From: Oscillospiraceae bacterium
GTDB lineage: Bacteria > Bacillota > Clostridia > Oscillospirales > Oscillospiraceae
DNA: 62,798 nt
Reading direction: 5' to 3'
Assembly: GCA_009779845.1 (NCBI GenBank)
Contig: WRBE01000007.1
Location: forward strand, 1-62,798
This document shows, one piece after another, positions 50,350 through 58,721 of the stretch; the stretch's first letter is position 1; every line of letters begins with the position of its first letter. The notes beneath the pieces are model-generated. The model had not been told where the DNA came from. It worked only from the letters and a program-made list of their open reading frames with translations, and made no database searches. A program made the position numbers and the translations under genes.

Positions 50350-51453
50350 CTATTCATAATCGTCTAGAAAATGGTGCCGTACTCCCCCCTGCTTATATGC
50401 AATCATGGTGTCTAGGTGTACGTTTTCCACACTGCTGAAAATATTATGCTCTACTCTTGGGTTGGTTTTCTTTAGCTCCCTAATCAGGCGTTTGGTTTCA
50501 GTCCGCTTGGACTCCATGCTGCCGTCTATGCTACAAGTATCCGTAAACCGGCAGGCGCATTGGAGAAAGTGGAGGTCGTGATAGTCCCGAACATGTTTAA
50601 TGTCCGCCTCCCGCACCAAGTACATGGGGCGAATCAGCTCCATACCGGGGTAATTGGTACTGCGGAGCTTTGGCATCATATTCTGCACCTGTCCGCCCCA
50701 GAGCATCCCCATGAGGATGGTTTCAATCACATCGTCGTAATGATGCCCCAAGGCGATTTTATTACACCCCAACTCTTTCGCTTTGCTGTACAAATGTCCC
50801 CGCCGCATTCTGGCGCAGAGGTAACAGGCAGAGGTTTTCGGCACATTTAACACCGACTCGAAAATATCCGTCTCAAAAAATGTCAGTGGAATGCCCATCG
50901 CTCGCCCGTTTCGCTCAATCTGGGCCCGGTTTTCTGGATGATACCCCGGATCCATGACCAAAAACACACAGGTAAAAGGCACCTGCCGATGCCGCATCAG
51001 TTCTTGAAACAGCTTTGCCATGAGCATGGAATCTTTTCCGCCAGAGATGCACACGGCAATTTTATCCCCCGCCTGCACCAGTTCATACGTCCGCACACCT
51101 TTGGTAAATCGGCTGAATATGGCCTTGTGGAATTTTTTGCGGATGCTTACCTCAATGTTCGGAGCCTTGTCCTGCTGCAACTGTCCCATAAGCCATCCCA
51201 GATACCCATCGGTAAGGCTACGGGCTTGGCGGCCCTGCGCTCGTAGCTCCGCCGCCACATCTGCGCTAATGAATCCCTTGGCACAGTAGAGGATAAGCTC
51301 TTTGCCTTCGGGCAGGTCTCCCAACGCCTCTACCGGATACCAAACTGCACCGGGAAAAAAGCCATTTTGATAGGCAGATTCTTCTCTGATGTCAACCAAG
51401 ATATAGCTATCCGGGTCTAGTTGCTCCAGTTGGGACAGGGACAGTTCACTCAT
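50350..51453 (-). CDS. Rhodanese-TtcA fusion, tRNA thiolation enzyme
   Basis: A 367-residue protein. Residues 1-90 are a rhodanese domain (VDIREESAYQNGFFPGAVW, active Cys in LILYCAKGFIS). Residues 115-350 are a PP-loop ATPase of the TtcA family (VCISGGKDSMLMAKL, ACYLCARMRRGHLY, LGHHYDDVIETILM, CACRFTDTC). TtcA enzymes carry an iron-sulfur cluster and thiolate C32 of tRNA. The fused rhodanese would bring the sulfur as a persulfide. The ATG has AAGGAG upstream. It adds to thiI and mnmG/L/M as tRNA-modification genes in this window. Confidence 0.87.
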   Translation of the reverse strand: MSELSLSQLEQLDPDSYILVDIREESAYQNGFFPGAVWYPVEALGDLPEGKELILYCAKGFISADVAAELRAQGRQARSLTDGYLGWLMGQLQQDKAPNIEVSIRKKFHKAIFSRFTKGVRTYELVQAGDKIAVCISGGKDSMLMAKLFQELMRHRQVPFTCVFLVMDPGYHPENRAQIERNGRAMGIPLTFFETDIFESVLNVPKTSACYLCARMRRGHLYSKAKELGCNKIALGHHYDDVIETILMGMLWGGQVQNMMPKLRSTNYPGMELIRPMYLVREADIKHVRDYHDLHFLQCACRFTDTCSIDGSMESKRTETKRLIRELKKTNPRVEHNIFSSVENVHLDTMIAYKQGGVRHHFLDDYE

Positions 51454-51562
51454 GTGGTTTGCTCCTTAATGAATACTGTTGTAATGTCCTCTCTTGGTCA
51501 ATTTTACGACCAGCTATGGCTTCCGTTTGCCCTTTGGCTTGCGGCTACAGGTGGGTGCAAGT

Positions 51563-51595
51563 AAAAAAAGGGCGGTTCGTCATGTAACCGCCCTT
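51563..51595 (-). terminator. Terminator on the minus strand upstream of rhodanese-TtcA
   Basis: AAGGGCGGTT pairs with AACCGCCCTT over an 8-base loop, followed by T-run on the minus strand. A second stop for spoIVA read-through. Confidence 0.85.
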
Positions 51596-51702
51596 GTGCT
51601 GAGTTTTACTATTTTTCCTTACATTTTTCATGACATTTATTGTATCACGCTATACCCTGCAAGTCAATATTCATTGGCTTAAAACCACAAAAAGCCCCTA
51701 AC

Positions 51703-51727
51703 ACAAAGGCGCACCTCCCGGTGCGCC
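51703..51727 (-). terminator. Terminator of spoIVA
   Basis: GGCGCACC pairs with GGTGCGCC over TCCC, followed by TTTGTG on the minus strand, 10 bases after the stop. Confidence 0.75.
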
Positions 51728-51736
51728 CTGCTGCTC

Positions 51737-53215
51737 CTACAATATGATACAAATCAACCCGCCGCTGCCTTCGTTGATAATCCGTTGCAGCGTCTCTTGC
51801 AACTTGCCCTGTGCGTCCTCCGGCATTTTCTTAATCTTTGCCGTGAGGCCCTCGCTGGCGATGTCGTACAGGCTTTTGCCAAAGATATTCGACTCCCAAA
51901 TCTTACCGACATCGCCCTCGAACTCTTGGAGTAGGAAGTTGATGATCTCTTCACTGCTCCGCTCCCCGCCCACGGCGGGTGAGACTTCGGTTTCGATATT
52001 GGCGGCAATCATATGGATACTAGGGGCAGAGGCTTTGAGCCGCACCCCATAGCGACCGCCTTGCTTGACAATCTCCGGCTCTTCTAAGTGGAGCTGGTCT
52101 TTGGTGGGCAGCACCACACCATACCCTCTTGACCGTACCTCGTCTAAGGCGTGGCTGATTTTGTCGTACTCTGTTTTCACATGGGCCATCTCCGTGAGTA
52201 GGCCCATCAAATCCCCGTCGTCTTTGATGGGGAACCCGGACTCTTGGCTGATGGTCTCATAGAACAGTTCTCTCGGCAGGTCTAGCTCTGCGTGAACCAC
52301 GCCACTGCCGAGATGCATCTGCCGCACCCCTGCCCGGCGGATGCCCTCGTGGGTACCCATCTCTTCCAGCACCGACCCCACGTCCCGGATATAGCGCATG
52401 TGCCCAGCGGCGTTGCGAATGGCTTCAAATAAACTCACCCGAATGGGATGGTCAAAGGGCAGCGCATCCACCCACGGGGGCAGAAAAATGCCAAACTCAC
52501 TGACAGGAAATTCTCGTAACACGCTTTGGATGATATCCTGAATATCCCCCTCGTCTAACTCCAAGCAATTGACCGCCCGGACGGTGATGCCATGGGTCTC
52601 GGCAAGGTGTTTGCAGAGTGCTTGCGTCTTTGGTGCCCGTGGGTGTTCTGCGTTCACCAGCACGATGAATGGCTTGCCGATTTCTTTGAGTTCGGTAATC
52701 ACCCGCTCTTCCGCGGCCAAATACCCCTCTCGCTCAATTTCTGTTACACTGCCATCGGTGGTGATGACTACGCCGATGGTGGAGTGTTCGGCAATGACCT
52801 TGCGGGTACCGATTTCAGCGGCCTCGGTCATAGGTATCTCATGGTCGAACCACGGGGTGGTCACCATTCGTTCTGCTTCCCCCTCTTGGTGTCCCATGGC
52901 CCCGTCCACCATATAACCCACGCAGTCCACCAAACGGACGGCGAGGCTGGTGACCCCCTCCATGCGAATCTCCACCGCATCCTCCGGCACGAATTTCGGC
53001 TCGGCGGTCATGATGGTGCGACCGCTACCGGACTGGGGCAGTTCGTCTTTTGCCCGCTCCCGCATGTATACATCGTCAATGTTGGGGAGGACTAACGTCT
53101 CCATAAATCGCTTAATAAAAGTAGATTTCCCCGTCCGAACCGGGCCCACAATTCCGAGATAGATGTTGCCATTGGTCCGCAGCGCAATATCATCGTAGAT
53201 TCTGTTTTCTTCCAC
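51737..53215 (-). CDS. spoIVA: Stage IV sporulation protein A
   Basis: ATPase that forms the basement layer of the spore coat on the forespore surface. With the GTG start at 53213-53215 (AAGGGGG 8 bases upstream) the protein is 492 residues, the Bacillus length, and begins with the family N-terminus IYDDIALRTNGNIYLGIVGPVRTGKSTFIKRFMETLVLPNI. Walker A is GPVRTGKST; DELPQSGSGRTIMTAEPKFVP follows. An in-frame upstream extension runs into a dispersed repeat and is rejected. The gene is firm evidence that the organism belongs to an endospore-forming lineage. Confidence 0.96.
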   Translation of the reverse strand: MEENRIYDDIALRTNGNIYLGIVGPVRTGKSTFIKRFMETLVLPNIDDVYMRERAKDELPQSGSGRTIMTAEPKFVPEDAVEIRMEGVTSLAVRLVDCVGYMVDGAMGHQEGEAERMVTTPWFDHEIPMTEAAEIGTRKVIAEHSTIGVVITTDGSVTEIEREGYLAAEERVITELKEIGKPFIVLVNAEHPRAPKTQALCKHLAETHGITVRAVNCLELDEGDIQDIIQSVLREFPVSEFGIFLPPWVDALPFDHPIRVSLFEAIRNAAGHMRYIRDVGSVLEEMGTHEGIRRAGVRQMHLGSGVVHAELDLPRELFYETISQESGFPIKDDGDLMGLLTEMAHVKTEYDKISHALDEVRSRGYGVVLPTKDQLHLEEPEIVKQGGRYGVRLKASAPSIHMIAANIETEVSPAVGGERSSEEIINFLLQEFEGDVGKIWESNIFGKSLYDIASEGLTAKIKKMPEDAQGKLQETLQRIINEGSGGLICIIL

Positions 53216-53363
53216 GCCTGTTTCCCCCTTACGGATTGACTTCTGGTTTATATCTATGGGGATAAGCTTAAGATTATGCAAGGCGTGTACAAATTTGGGT
53301 GGGATTTTTTGAATTGTTTCTTTTGTGGGGGTGCTGGCCTTGGTGTCCTGTGTCTTTGTTGTT
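53216..53363 (-). promoter_or_regulatory. Upstream region of spoIVA, bounded by the repeat
   Basis: About 150 bases between the spoIVA start and the recognisable part of repeat copy C. A sigma-E type promoter would be expected here for spoIVA; I could not place one with confidence. Confidence 0.25.
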
Positions 53364-53656
53364 CGGCGTTGCCGCCGAGGGTTTCTTGGCGGCAACCGCC
53401 AACTGGTTATGTCCTGCCGGACGGGCCTTCTTTGCCGTTTCGCAAAGAAGCAAAAGAAACACAGGGGCTGCGCCCCTATGTACCCGCAAGGTCAAGGGCA
53501 GAGTGACGACGGTTTCGCACCTTATACTCCGTACTGGTGCAAAAACCCTCACGCCAGATGTAATAGTACTCGAAACCCCAATGGTCAAGGGCAATGATGC
53601 CGCCGGGTGGATGTGCTATTGAAATGCGCTCAAGAGCTTCTAGCATCGGGTCAAGA
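53364..53656 (-). repeat. Dispersed intergenic repeat, copy C
   Basis: Minus-strand copy. It contains an ATG-started frame (53646 down to 53476, 56 codons) reading MLEALERISIAHPPGG, LDHWGFEYYYIWREGF and KVRNRRHSALDLAGT, in frame with the peptide in copy B. DNA identity to copies A and B is high over the central 150 bases. It lies between spoIVA and noc. Confidence 0.85.
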
Positions 53657-53772
53657 GGCCTTTTTCGTTCGGGTTTCCTGAGTGGTGGGGAGGCTGGGTG
53701 TTTTTTTGTGGGCGGGGTATGGCGGTTTTGTTTTGGGTGTGGTAGAATTGTGGGGCGTAGGACAAGTGTCAC

Positions 53773-54612
53773 TTACGTCCGATTTGGCCTTGGGATTCGG
53801 ATTGTTACCACGGCTTCTGCATCAGAACCCCCTTGCTCTATTTGTGCGTCGATTCCTGCTTGTTGTAGTATGGAAACGCCCCGTTGTACGGTGTTTAGGA
53901 ATAGCCGCACATCCTTGATGATGTAGAGGGGGCGCTGTGATGGTGTTTTTGCTTCTGTTCCAGGGTCGTCCGGTTGTAAGGGGGCGGATAGGTACTGGTC
54001 GATGTATTCCTCTGTGCGGGCTACGGTGAGGCTGTGTTGGATGATGTGTTCTAACACCTCGTACCGCTCTCGGTTGGTGCCGAGGCGGAGCAGGGCACGG
54101 GCGTGGCGTTCGGTGAGACCGGATTGTTTGAGCCGCCCTAGCATTTCCCGAGGGAGCTTTAATATCCGGAGCTTATTGGCCACCGCCGATTGGCTTTTTC
54201 CAACTCGCCGGGCGGCCTCTTCTTGGCTCATGTCAAAGGTTTGGATGAGCTGGCTTAACCCTTCCGCCTCTTCAATATAATCCAAATCCCGCCGCTGGAG
54301 GTTTTCTACTAAGGCGATGAGAGACGACTCTTCCGTGTCCACATTGAGCACGATACAAGGGACTTTGGCGAGGCCCGCAAGCCTTGCCGCCCGGAGCCTG
54401 CGTTCGCCTGCTACCAGTTCGAACCGCCCCCCCTGCCGTCGGACGGTGAGGGGCTGGAGTACGCCGTAGCGCAAGATACTATCAGCCAGTTCCCGCAGGT
54501 CGGAGGCGTCGAAATACTTCCGTGGCTGGGCCGGGTTGGGGACCACGTCCCCTAAGTGGAGAAATGTAATCTGGTCGGTTTGATACAGACCGTGTTTTTT
54601 TACGAGTTGCAA
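53773..54612 (-). CDS. ParB/Noc family DNA-binding protein
   Basis: Chromosome-partition or nucleoid-occlusion protein of about 279 residues. The ParB N-terminal domain has LHLGDVVPNPAQPRKYFDASDLRELADSILRYGVLQPLTVR, then GRFELVAGERRLRAARLAG, where GERR is the CTP-binding signature. The helix-turn-helix is MSQEEAARRVGKSQSAVANKLRILKLP. I prefer the TTG at 54610-54612 with GGGGTGG upstream; a longer reading has no better start. It is divergent from selD. parA is not next to it, so Noc is likelier than Spo0J, but this is not settled. Confidence 0.85.
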   Translation of the reverse strand: MQLVKKHGLYQTDQITFLHLGDVVPNPAQPRKYFDASDLRELADSILRYGVLQPLTVRRQGGRFELVAGERRLRAARLAGLAKVPCIVLNVDTEESSLIALVENLQRRDLDYIEEAEGLSQLIQTFDMSQEEAARRVGKSQSAVANKLRILKLPREMLGRLKQSGLTERHARALLRLGTNRERYEVLEHIIQHSLTVARTEEYIDQYLSAPLQPDDPGTEAKTPSQRPLYIIKDVRLFLNTVQRGVSILQQAGIDAQIEQGGSDAEAVVTIRIPRPNRT

Positions 54613-54770
54613 ACAATCCACCCCAATTTCTGCACATATTGTGTTGATGGATGTATGATATACTATATCTTGTGCATAGAACGGCGAAATCCGGCGGGGT
54701 GGCTGTGAAATATCCGGCGACTGACCACTAGTTTTCACGAGGGTTGTCGATGGAGCGAGAAGGAGCAAAT

Positions 54771-55802
54771 ATGGACACAAGAAATTTGCAAACATTTACT
54801 ACATGTGGTGGTTGTGCCGCAAAGTTGCCGCCGGGGGCACTACGGGATGTATTGGGGCGGATTCCGAAGTTTGTGGACGAGCGGCTGCTGGTTGGTTTTG
54901 ACACGTCAGATGACGGGGCGGTGTACCAGCTCCGGGAGGACTTGGCCATGATTCACACCACGGATTTTTTCCCCCCTGTGGTGGCAGACCCTTATCTCTT
55001 CGGTAAAATTGCCGCCGCCAACGCCATGTCGGACATTTACGCCATGGGTGGTGCGGTGGCTACGGCCTTAAATCTGGTGGCCTTTCCTGGAGATGGGGAC
55101 TTAGCAACTCTTGCCGAGATTCTTCGTGGCGGTGCGGAGAAGGTGATGGAGGCGGGCGGCGTTCTTTGTGGCGGGCACTCTATCCAAGATGACACGCCGA
55201 AGTATGGCCTCTCTGTCACGGGGACTGTCCATCCGGCGGAGATATTGCGGAATCATACCTGCCAAATCGGCGACCGGATTATTTTGACCAAGCCGCTGGG
55301 TGTGGGGTTACTCACATCGGCCTACCCCACAGGCGGGGTGCCGGAGGCGAGCTTTGCAGAGGCTACAGCCAGCATGGAAACTTTAAATAAATACGCCATA
55401 GAGGCGGCCAAGCCCTTTCGGGTTCATGCTTGCACAGATGTGACCGGGTTTGGGTGTTTGGGGCACCTCAATGAGATGACCACTCCTGCTATTTCTATCC
55501 GTGTCACGGCGGACGTTGTGCCCTATATCCCGGCGGCGTGGCAGGTTGCCGCCGCGGGTTGCATCACCGGTGGTGGGGTGCGAAATCGGGCGTTTTTGGC
55601 GGATAAGGTGGCACTACAAGGGGTGGCGTCTGCTATGGAAGAGATATTATTTGACCCGCAGACTTCTGGCGGGCTTTTGCTCAGTGTCCATCCGGCGGAT
55701 ACATCGGCGGTGTTGGATGCCTTAGGCGGATTGACGCTGGCTTCTGCCGTGGTGGGGGAGGTTGTGCCCCGCGTGGCGGGATGGAGTGTTCTTGTGGAAT
55801 AG
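54771..55802 (+). CDS. selD: Selenophosphate synthetase
   Basis: Makes selenophosphate from selenide and ATP for selenocysteine or selenouridine. The 343-residue protein has the active-site region TTCGGCAAK (Cys four residues before a Lys that matches Cys17/Lys20 of E. coli), LVGFDTSDDGAVYQL, ADPYLFGKIAAANAMSDIYAMGG and GGHSIQDDTPKYGL. Cys, not selenocysteine, occupies the active site. The ATG at 54771 follows AAGGAG. selA/selB are not in this window, so the use of selenium cannot be decided here. Confidence 0.95.
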   Translation: MDTRNLQTFTTCGGCAAKLPPGALRDVLGRIPKFVDERLLVGFDTSDDGAVYQLREDLAMIHTTDFFPPVVADPYLFGKIAAANAMSDIYAMGGAVATALNLVAFPGDGDLATLAEILRGGAEKVMEAGGVLCGGHSIQDDTPKYGLSVTGTVHPAEILRNHTCQIGDRIILTKPLGVGLLTSAYPTGGVPEASFAEATASMETLNKYAIEAAKPFRVHACTDVTGFGCLGHLNEMTTPAISIRVTADVVPYIPAAWQVAAAGCITGGGVRNRAFLADKVALQGVASAMEEILFDPQTSGGLLLSVHPADTSAVLDALGGLTLASAVVGEVVPRVAGWSVLVE

Positions 55803-55861
55803 TGTCTGATTTTTTGTCTTTACTTTCGGCGTTGCGCCGAATAAATAATAGGAGGTACACC

Positions 55862-56875
55862 ATGTCCAGCACTTGGAAATCAATCCTTACCCTTTCCATT
55901 TTTGGCGAGTCCCACGGCCCTGCTATCGGCATGACCTTGGACGGCCTGCCTGCCGGAGAGAATATTGACCCGGAGGAGTTGCAAACCTTTCTCAATCGCC
56001 GTGCACCGGGGCGTTCGCCACAGAGTACGCCGCGACGAGAGGGGGATGTACCGGAGTTTTTGTCGGGTCTCAAAGACGGTAAGACCACCGGTGCGCCGCT
56101 GGCGGCTATTATCCGCAATACGAATACCCGTTCTGCCGACTATGGGGCGTTGCAAGACGTGCCACGGCCCGGGCACGCTGATTACACTGCCCATGTGAAA
56201 TATGGTGGTCGCCATGACCATGCGGGCGGTGGGCATTTTTCCGGGCGGTTAACGGCCCCGCTCTGTATCGCCGGTGGGATTTGCCTGCAAATTCTGGAAC
56301 GGCGGGGGGTTGAGATTGCGGCTGAAATCGTCTCAATCGGCGGTGTAACTGGGTCGGAGGCGGAATTAATGGCAGAGATTGACCGTGTGCGGGACGCCGG
56401 TGACTCTGTGGGTGGTGTGATTGCGTGTACCGCAATTGGCTTGCCACCCGGTTTAGGTGACCCCATCTTTGCCGGTATGGAAAACCGTGTCGCCAGCCTT
56501 GTGTTTGGTATCCCCGCTGTGAAGGGGATTGAGTTTGGCGCAGGGTTTCAGGCTGCCCATCAGCGGGGCAGTGAGCACAATGATCCCTTCTACCTCAATG
56601 GTGGTACCGTGAAGACTCGCACGAACCATCATGGCGGTATTTTAGGGGGTATTACCTCTGGGATGCCCCTTGTGTTTCGGGTTGCCATTAAGCCTACGCC
56701 GTCTATTGCCATGCCGCAGGAGAGTGTCAATCTTGGTGCTTGTGAATCTGCGATGCTCTCGGTGGAAGGTCGCCATGACCCTTGTATTGTGCCTCGTGCG
56801 GTGCCTTGTGTTGAGGCGGCGGTAGCGATTGCGGTTTTTGATGCTATGTTGGGTGGTTGTGGTTTGTCTTTGTAG
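55862..56875 (+). CDS. aroC: Chorismate synthase
   Basis: Last step of the shikimate pathway, EPSP to chorismate with reduced FMN. The 337-residue protein has IFGESHGPAIGMTLDGLPAG, SPQSTPRREGDVPEFLSG, HADYTAHVKYGGRHDHAGGGHFSGRLTAP and NHHGGILGGITSGMP. It is slightly shorter than usual at the C-terminus (ends GGCGLSL) but all active-site histidines and the FMN region remain. ATG at 55862 with GGAGGT upstream; the longer frame overlaps selD. The mobile-element block begins right after it. Confidence 0.95.
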   Translation: MSSTWKSILTLSIFGESHGPAIGMTLDGLPAGENIDPEELQTFLNRRAPGRSPQSTPRREGDVPEFLSGLKDGKTTGAPLAAIIRNTNTRSADYGALQDVPRPGHADYTAHVKYGGRHDHAGGGHFSGRLTAPLCIAGGICLQILERRGVEIAAEIVSIGGVTGSEAELMAEIDRVRDAGDSVGGVIACTAIGLPPGLGDPIFAGMENRVASLVFGIPAVKGIEFGAGFQAAHQRGSEHNDPFYLNGGTVKTRTNHHGGILGGITSGMPLVFRVAIKPTPSIAMPQESVNLGACESAMLSVEGRHDPCIVPRAVPCVEAAVAIAVFDAMLGGCGLSL

Positions 56876-56943
56876 GGGCTGCGACCCACATTGTTCTACA
56901 ATGTACAACAGGCACCCCTTGTATATAAATTCATACTATAACA

Positions 56944-58452
56944 TCAAATTTTCCATTCAATCCGGACACGTTCGCTTGTGGCTTGGATTTTAGAAATCAA
57001 TCCATCTAGCACAAGCCGCTTGTCCTCAAAACTCACATCTTCCCAATTCTCAAGATAGCCGGATATGCTCTTTGCGTGTTCCGGCGAGAGGGTTGATGTC
57101 CTCATATCGGCAATCGTTTTCATAAGTGATTGCCGCTTTGTGTCCAGCTCTTCGATCTTACTGTTGGCATACGACAAAAGGGTAGCGTTCGCACCTGACA
57201 GGCTATCCAGCAGCTTTTCAATCTCCGTGTCTACCTGTGCAAGCTCCACGTTCAGTGCAGTCAGCTTCGGGTTGGCCTTTGTGGAATCGCTTTTTGTGAG
57301 GATTTGGAAGCTTCGGAGTTTCTTCACCATTTCATTGTAAATGGATGCCTCAACCTCATGCACACGGAGCGTTCCGCAGCCTTCACAGGTTTTTGCATCC
57401 GCCCGTTTTCGGCATCGGAAATAGGAAGTTCCATTGACGTTATGGATGCTCATCAGAGCCGCTCCGCACCTGCCGCATTTGGCTTTCCCGGCAAGCCATG
57501 TGTTTTTGGCCTTATGCGAACCCGGAAATACTATATTGTTCATCATCTTTCTGCGGCAAGCAAGCCATATATCCGATGGCACAATCCCCTCATGGGGTGC
57601 AATTACAAGCGTATGATCTTTTAGACTGGCTTTTTTGCTCTCTCTTGCGTCCCGTCCTGCATAGAAATAGCAGCCGTTTGTCCCGGTAAAGTCTGCCGCC
57701 TCGTTTACAACATCTGCTCCATGAGCTTTGAAAAAATCATACATATCAAGGTCAGCTTGTGCATAGACAGGATTTTTCAACATGTGGGAAATCTGACTGC
57801 GTGTTAGTGTAACCCCATCCGTAGAAATGCCCTGCTCCAAGAAATAGCGGATAATGTCTCCAAACGAGGTGCCGGGTTTGGCATACATCTCATACATCAG
57901 TCGTATGTGATCAGCAGCTACCGGGTCAGCGACCATCTTCTTTGTGCGAACGCCATCCATGACGGTAGGCTCTAACGTGTATCCATAAGGTGCCTTGCCG
58001 CTCATGTGGAAGCCTTTCCTACACCGAGAGTGGAACGCATCCTGCACTCGCTTCTGAATCGTCTCCCGCTCAAGCTGTGCGAATACAATACAAATATTCA
58101 GCATTGCCCGCCCCATTGGGGTTGAGGTGTCAAACTTTTCCGTTGCGGAAACGAACTCTACGTTGTATCGCTGAAACAGTTCCATCATTTTCGCAAAGTC
58201 TATAATCGAACGGCTGATGCGATCCAGCTTGTAAACGACCACCGTTGAGATAAGCCCCTGCTCAATGTCACGGATTAACTCTTGGAATTTCGGCCGGTCT
58301 GTGTTCTTGCCGGAAAACCCTTTGTCGGTGTATGTACGGTAGTTCTCCCCCTTTAGCTCGTATTGGCAGAACTCAAGTTGACTTTCAATGCTGATGCTGT
58401 CTTGTTTATCAACCGATTGTCTGCCGTAAATTGCTTTGATTCTTGTATTCAT
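56944..58452 (-). CDS. Large serine recombinase
   Basis: Site-specific recombinase of 502 residues that integrates and excises a mobile element. The N-terminal resolvase domain has the catalytic Ser in IYGRQSVDKQDSISIESQL and the DRISRS and GRAMLNICIVFAQLERE blocks. The recombinase domain (KAPYGYTLEP, MLKNPVYAQAD) and a zinc ribbon (CGRCGAALMS ... CRKRADAKTCEGCG) come next. A coiled-coil follows near residues 415-470. AAAGGAG precedes the ATG at 58450-58452. Being at the edge next to aroC, it fits the usual end position of such genes in integrative elements. Confidence 0.93.
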   Translation of the reverse strand: MNTRIKAIYGRQSVDKQDSISIESQLEFCQYELKGENYRTYTDKGFSGKNTDRPKFQELIRDIEQGLISTVVVYKLDRISRSIIDFAKMMELFQRYNVEFVSATEKFDTSTPMGRAMLNICIVFAQLERETIQKRVQDAFHSRCRKGFHMSGKAPYGYTLEPTVMDGVRTKKMVADPVAADHIRLMYEMYAKPGTSFGDIIRYFLEQGISTDGVTLTRSQISHMLKNPVYAQADLDMYDFFKAHGADVVNEAADFTGTNGCYFYAGRDARESKKASLKDHTLVIAPHEGIVPSDIWLACRRKMMNNIVFPGSHKAKNTWLAGKAKCGRCGAALMSIHNVNGTSYFRCRKRADAKTCEGCGTLRVHEVEASIYNEMVKKLRSFQILTKSDSTKANPKLTALNVELAQVDTEIEKLLDSLSGANATLLSYANSKIEELDTKRQSLMKTIADMRTSTLSPEHAKSISGYLENWEDVSFEDKRLVLDGLISKIQATSERVRIEWKI

Positions 58453-58473
58453 GTCTAGCTCCTTTCTACGCAG

Positions 58474-58520
58474 AAACGGAGCTAACCTACGGTTGTAGTA
58501 TACCATAGCTTGCTCCGTTT
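58474..58520. repeat. Inverted repeat flanking the recombinase promoter
   Basis: AAACGGAGC at 58474-58482 and its complement GCTCCGTTT at 58512-58520 enclose the -10 box and the transcription start of the recombinase gene. It could be an operator for autoregulation. Confidence 0.45.
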
Positions 58521-58525
58521 TTCAA
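58497..58525 (-). promoter_or_regulatory. Promoter of the serine recombinase gene
   Basis: On the minus strand, TTGAAA (58525-58520), 17 bases, TATACT (58502-58497) with extended TGG. Confidence 0.72.
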
Positions 58526-58550
58526 ATGAAAAAGCAATTATTCTGCGTGT

Positions 58551-58721
58551 TTATTGATTCTTGTTTTCATATTTACTGAACACATCGAACAGGCAACTCT
58601 CAACTTCACACCTCCGCCGTTCTTTGTCCTTTGGAGAGAGGATTGGTGTGAGGTTTTCGATCTGAATCATACCGTTTCCAAACGGTACGGTTTTGACTTC
58701 GCTCTCAAATTTAACAGGCAT
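58551..58721 (-). CDS. Small hypothetical protein of the mobile element, 56 residues
   Basis: Begins MPVKFESEVKTVPFGNGMIQIENLTPILSPKDKERRR. It has no signal or membrane segment, and one Cys pair (CEVESC). The ATG at 58719-58721 lies inside the last codons of the mazF-like gene; GAGGGGG is 12 bases upstream and an alternative TTG sits 2 codons earlier. It lies between the toxin-like gene and the recombinase. Unknown role; an accessory of the recombinase or a toxin partner are both possible. Confidence 0.65.
   Translation of the reverse strand: MPVKFESEVKTVPFGNGMIQIENLTPILSPKDKERRRCEVESCLFDVFSKYENKNQ

Noticed and set aside
51494-51682. 62-residue plus-strand frame between rhodanese-TtcA and spoIVA
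   Set aside because: It runs through a clear minus-strand terminator and has no ribosome site.
51737-53395. 552-residue version of SpoIVA with a basic N-terminal extension
   Set aside because: The extension runs into a dispersed repeat and lacks a start signal. GTG at 53215 has a ribosome site and gives the exact 492-residue family length.
53299-53622. 107-residue plus-strand reading frame over repeat copy C
   Set aside because: It is antisense to the frame conserved between copies B and C, and its composition reflects GC-rich repeat DNA.
54002-54280. 92-residue plus-strand frame inside the parB/noc gene
   Set aside because: Shadow of the ParB coding frame; no ribosome site.
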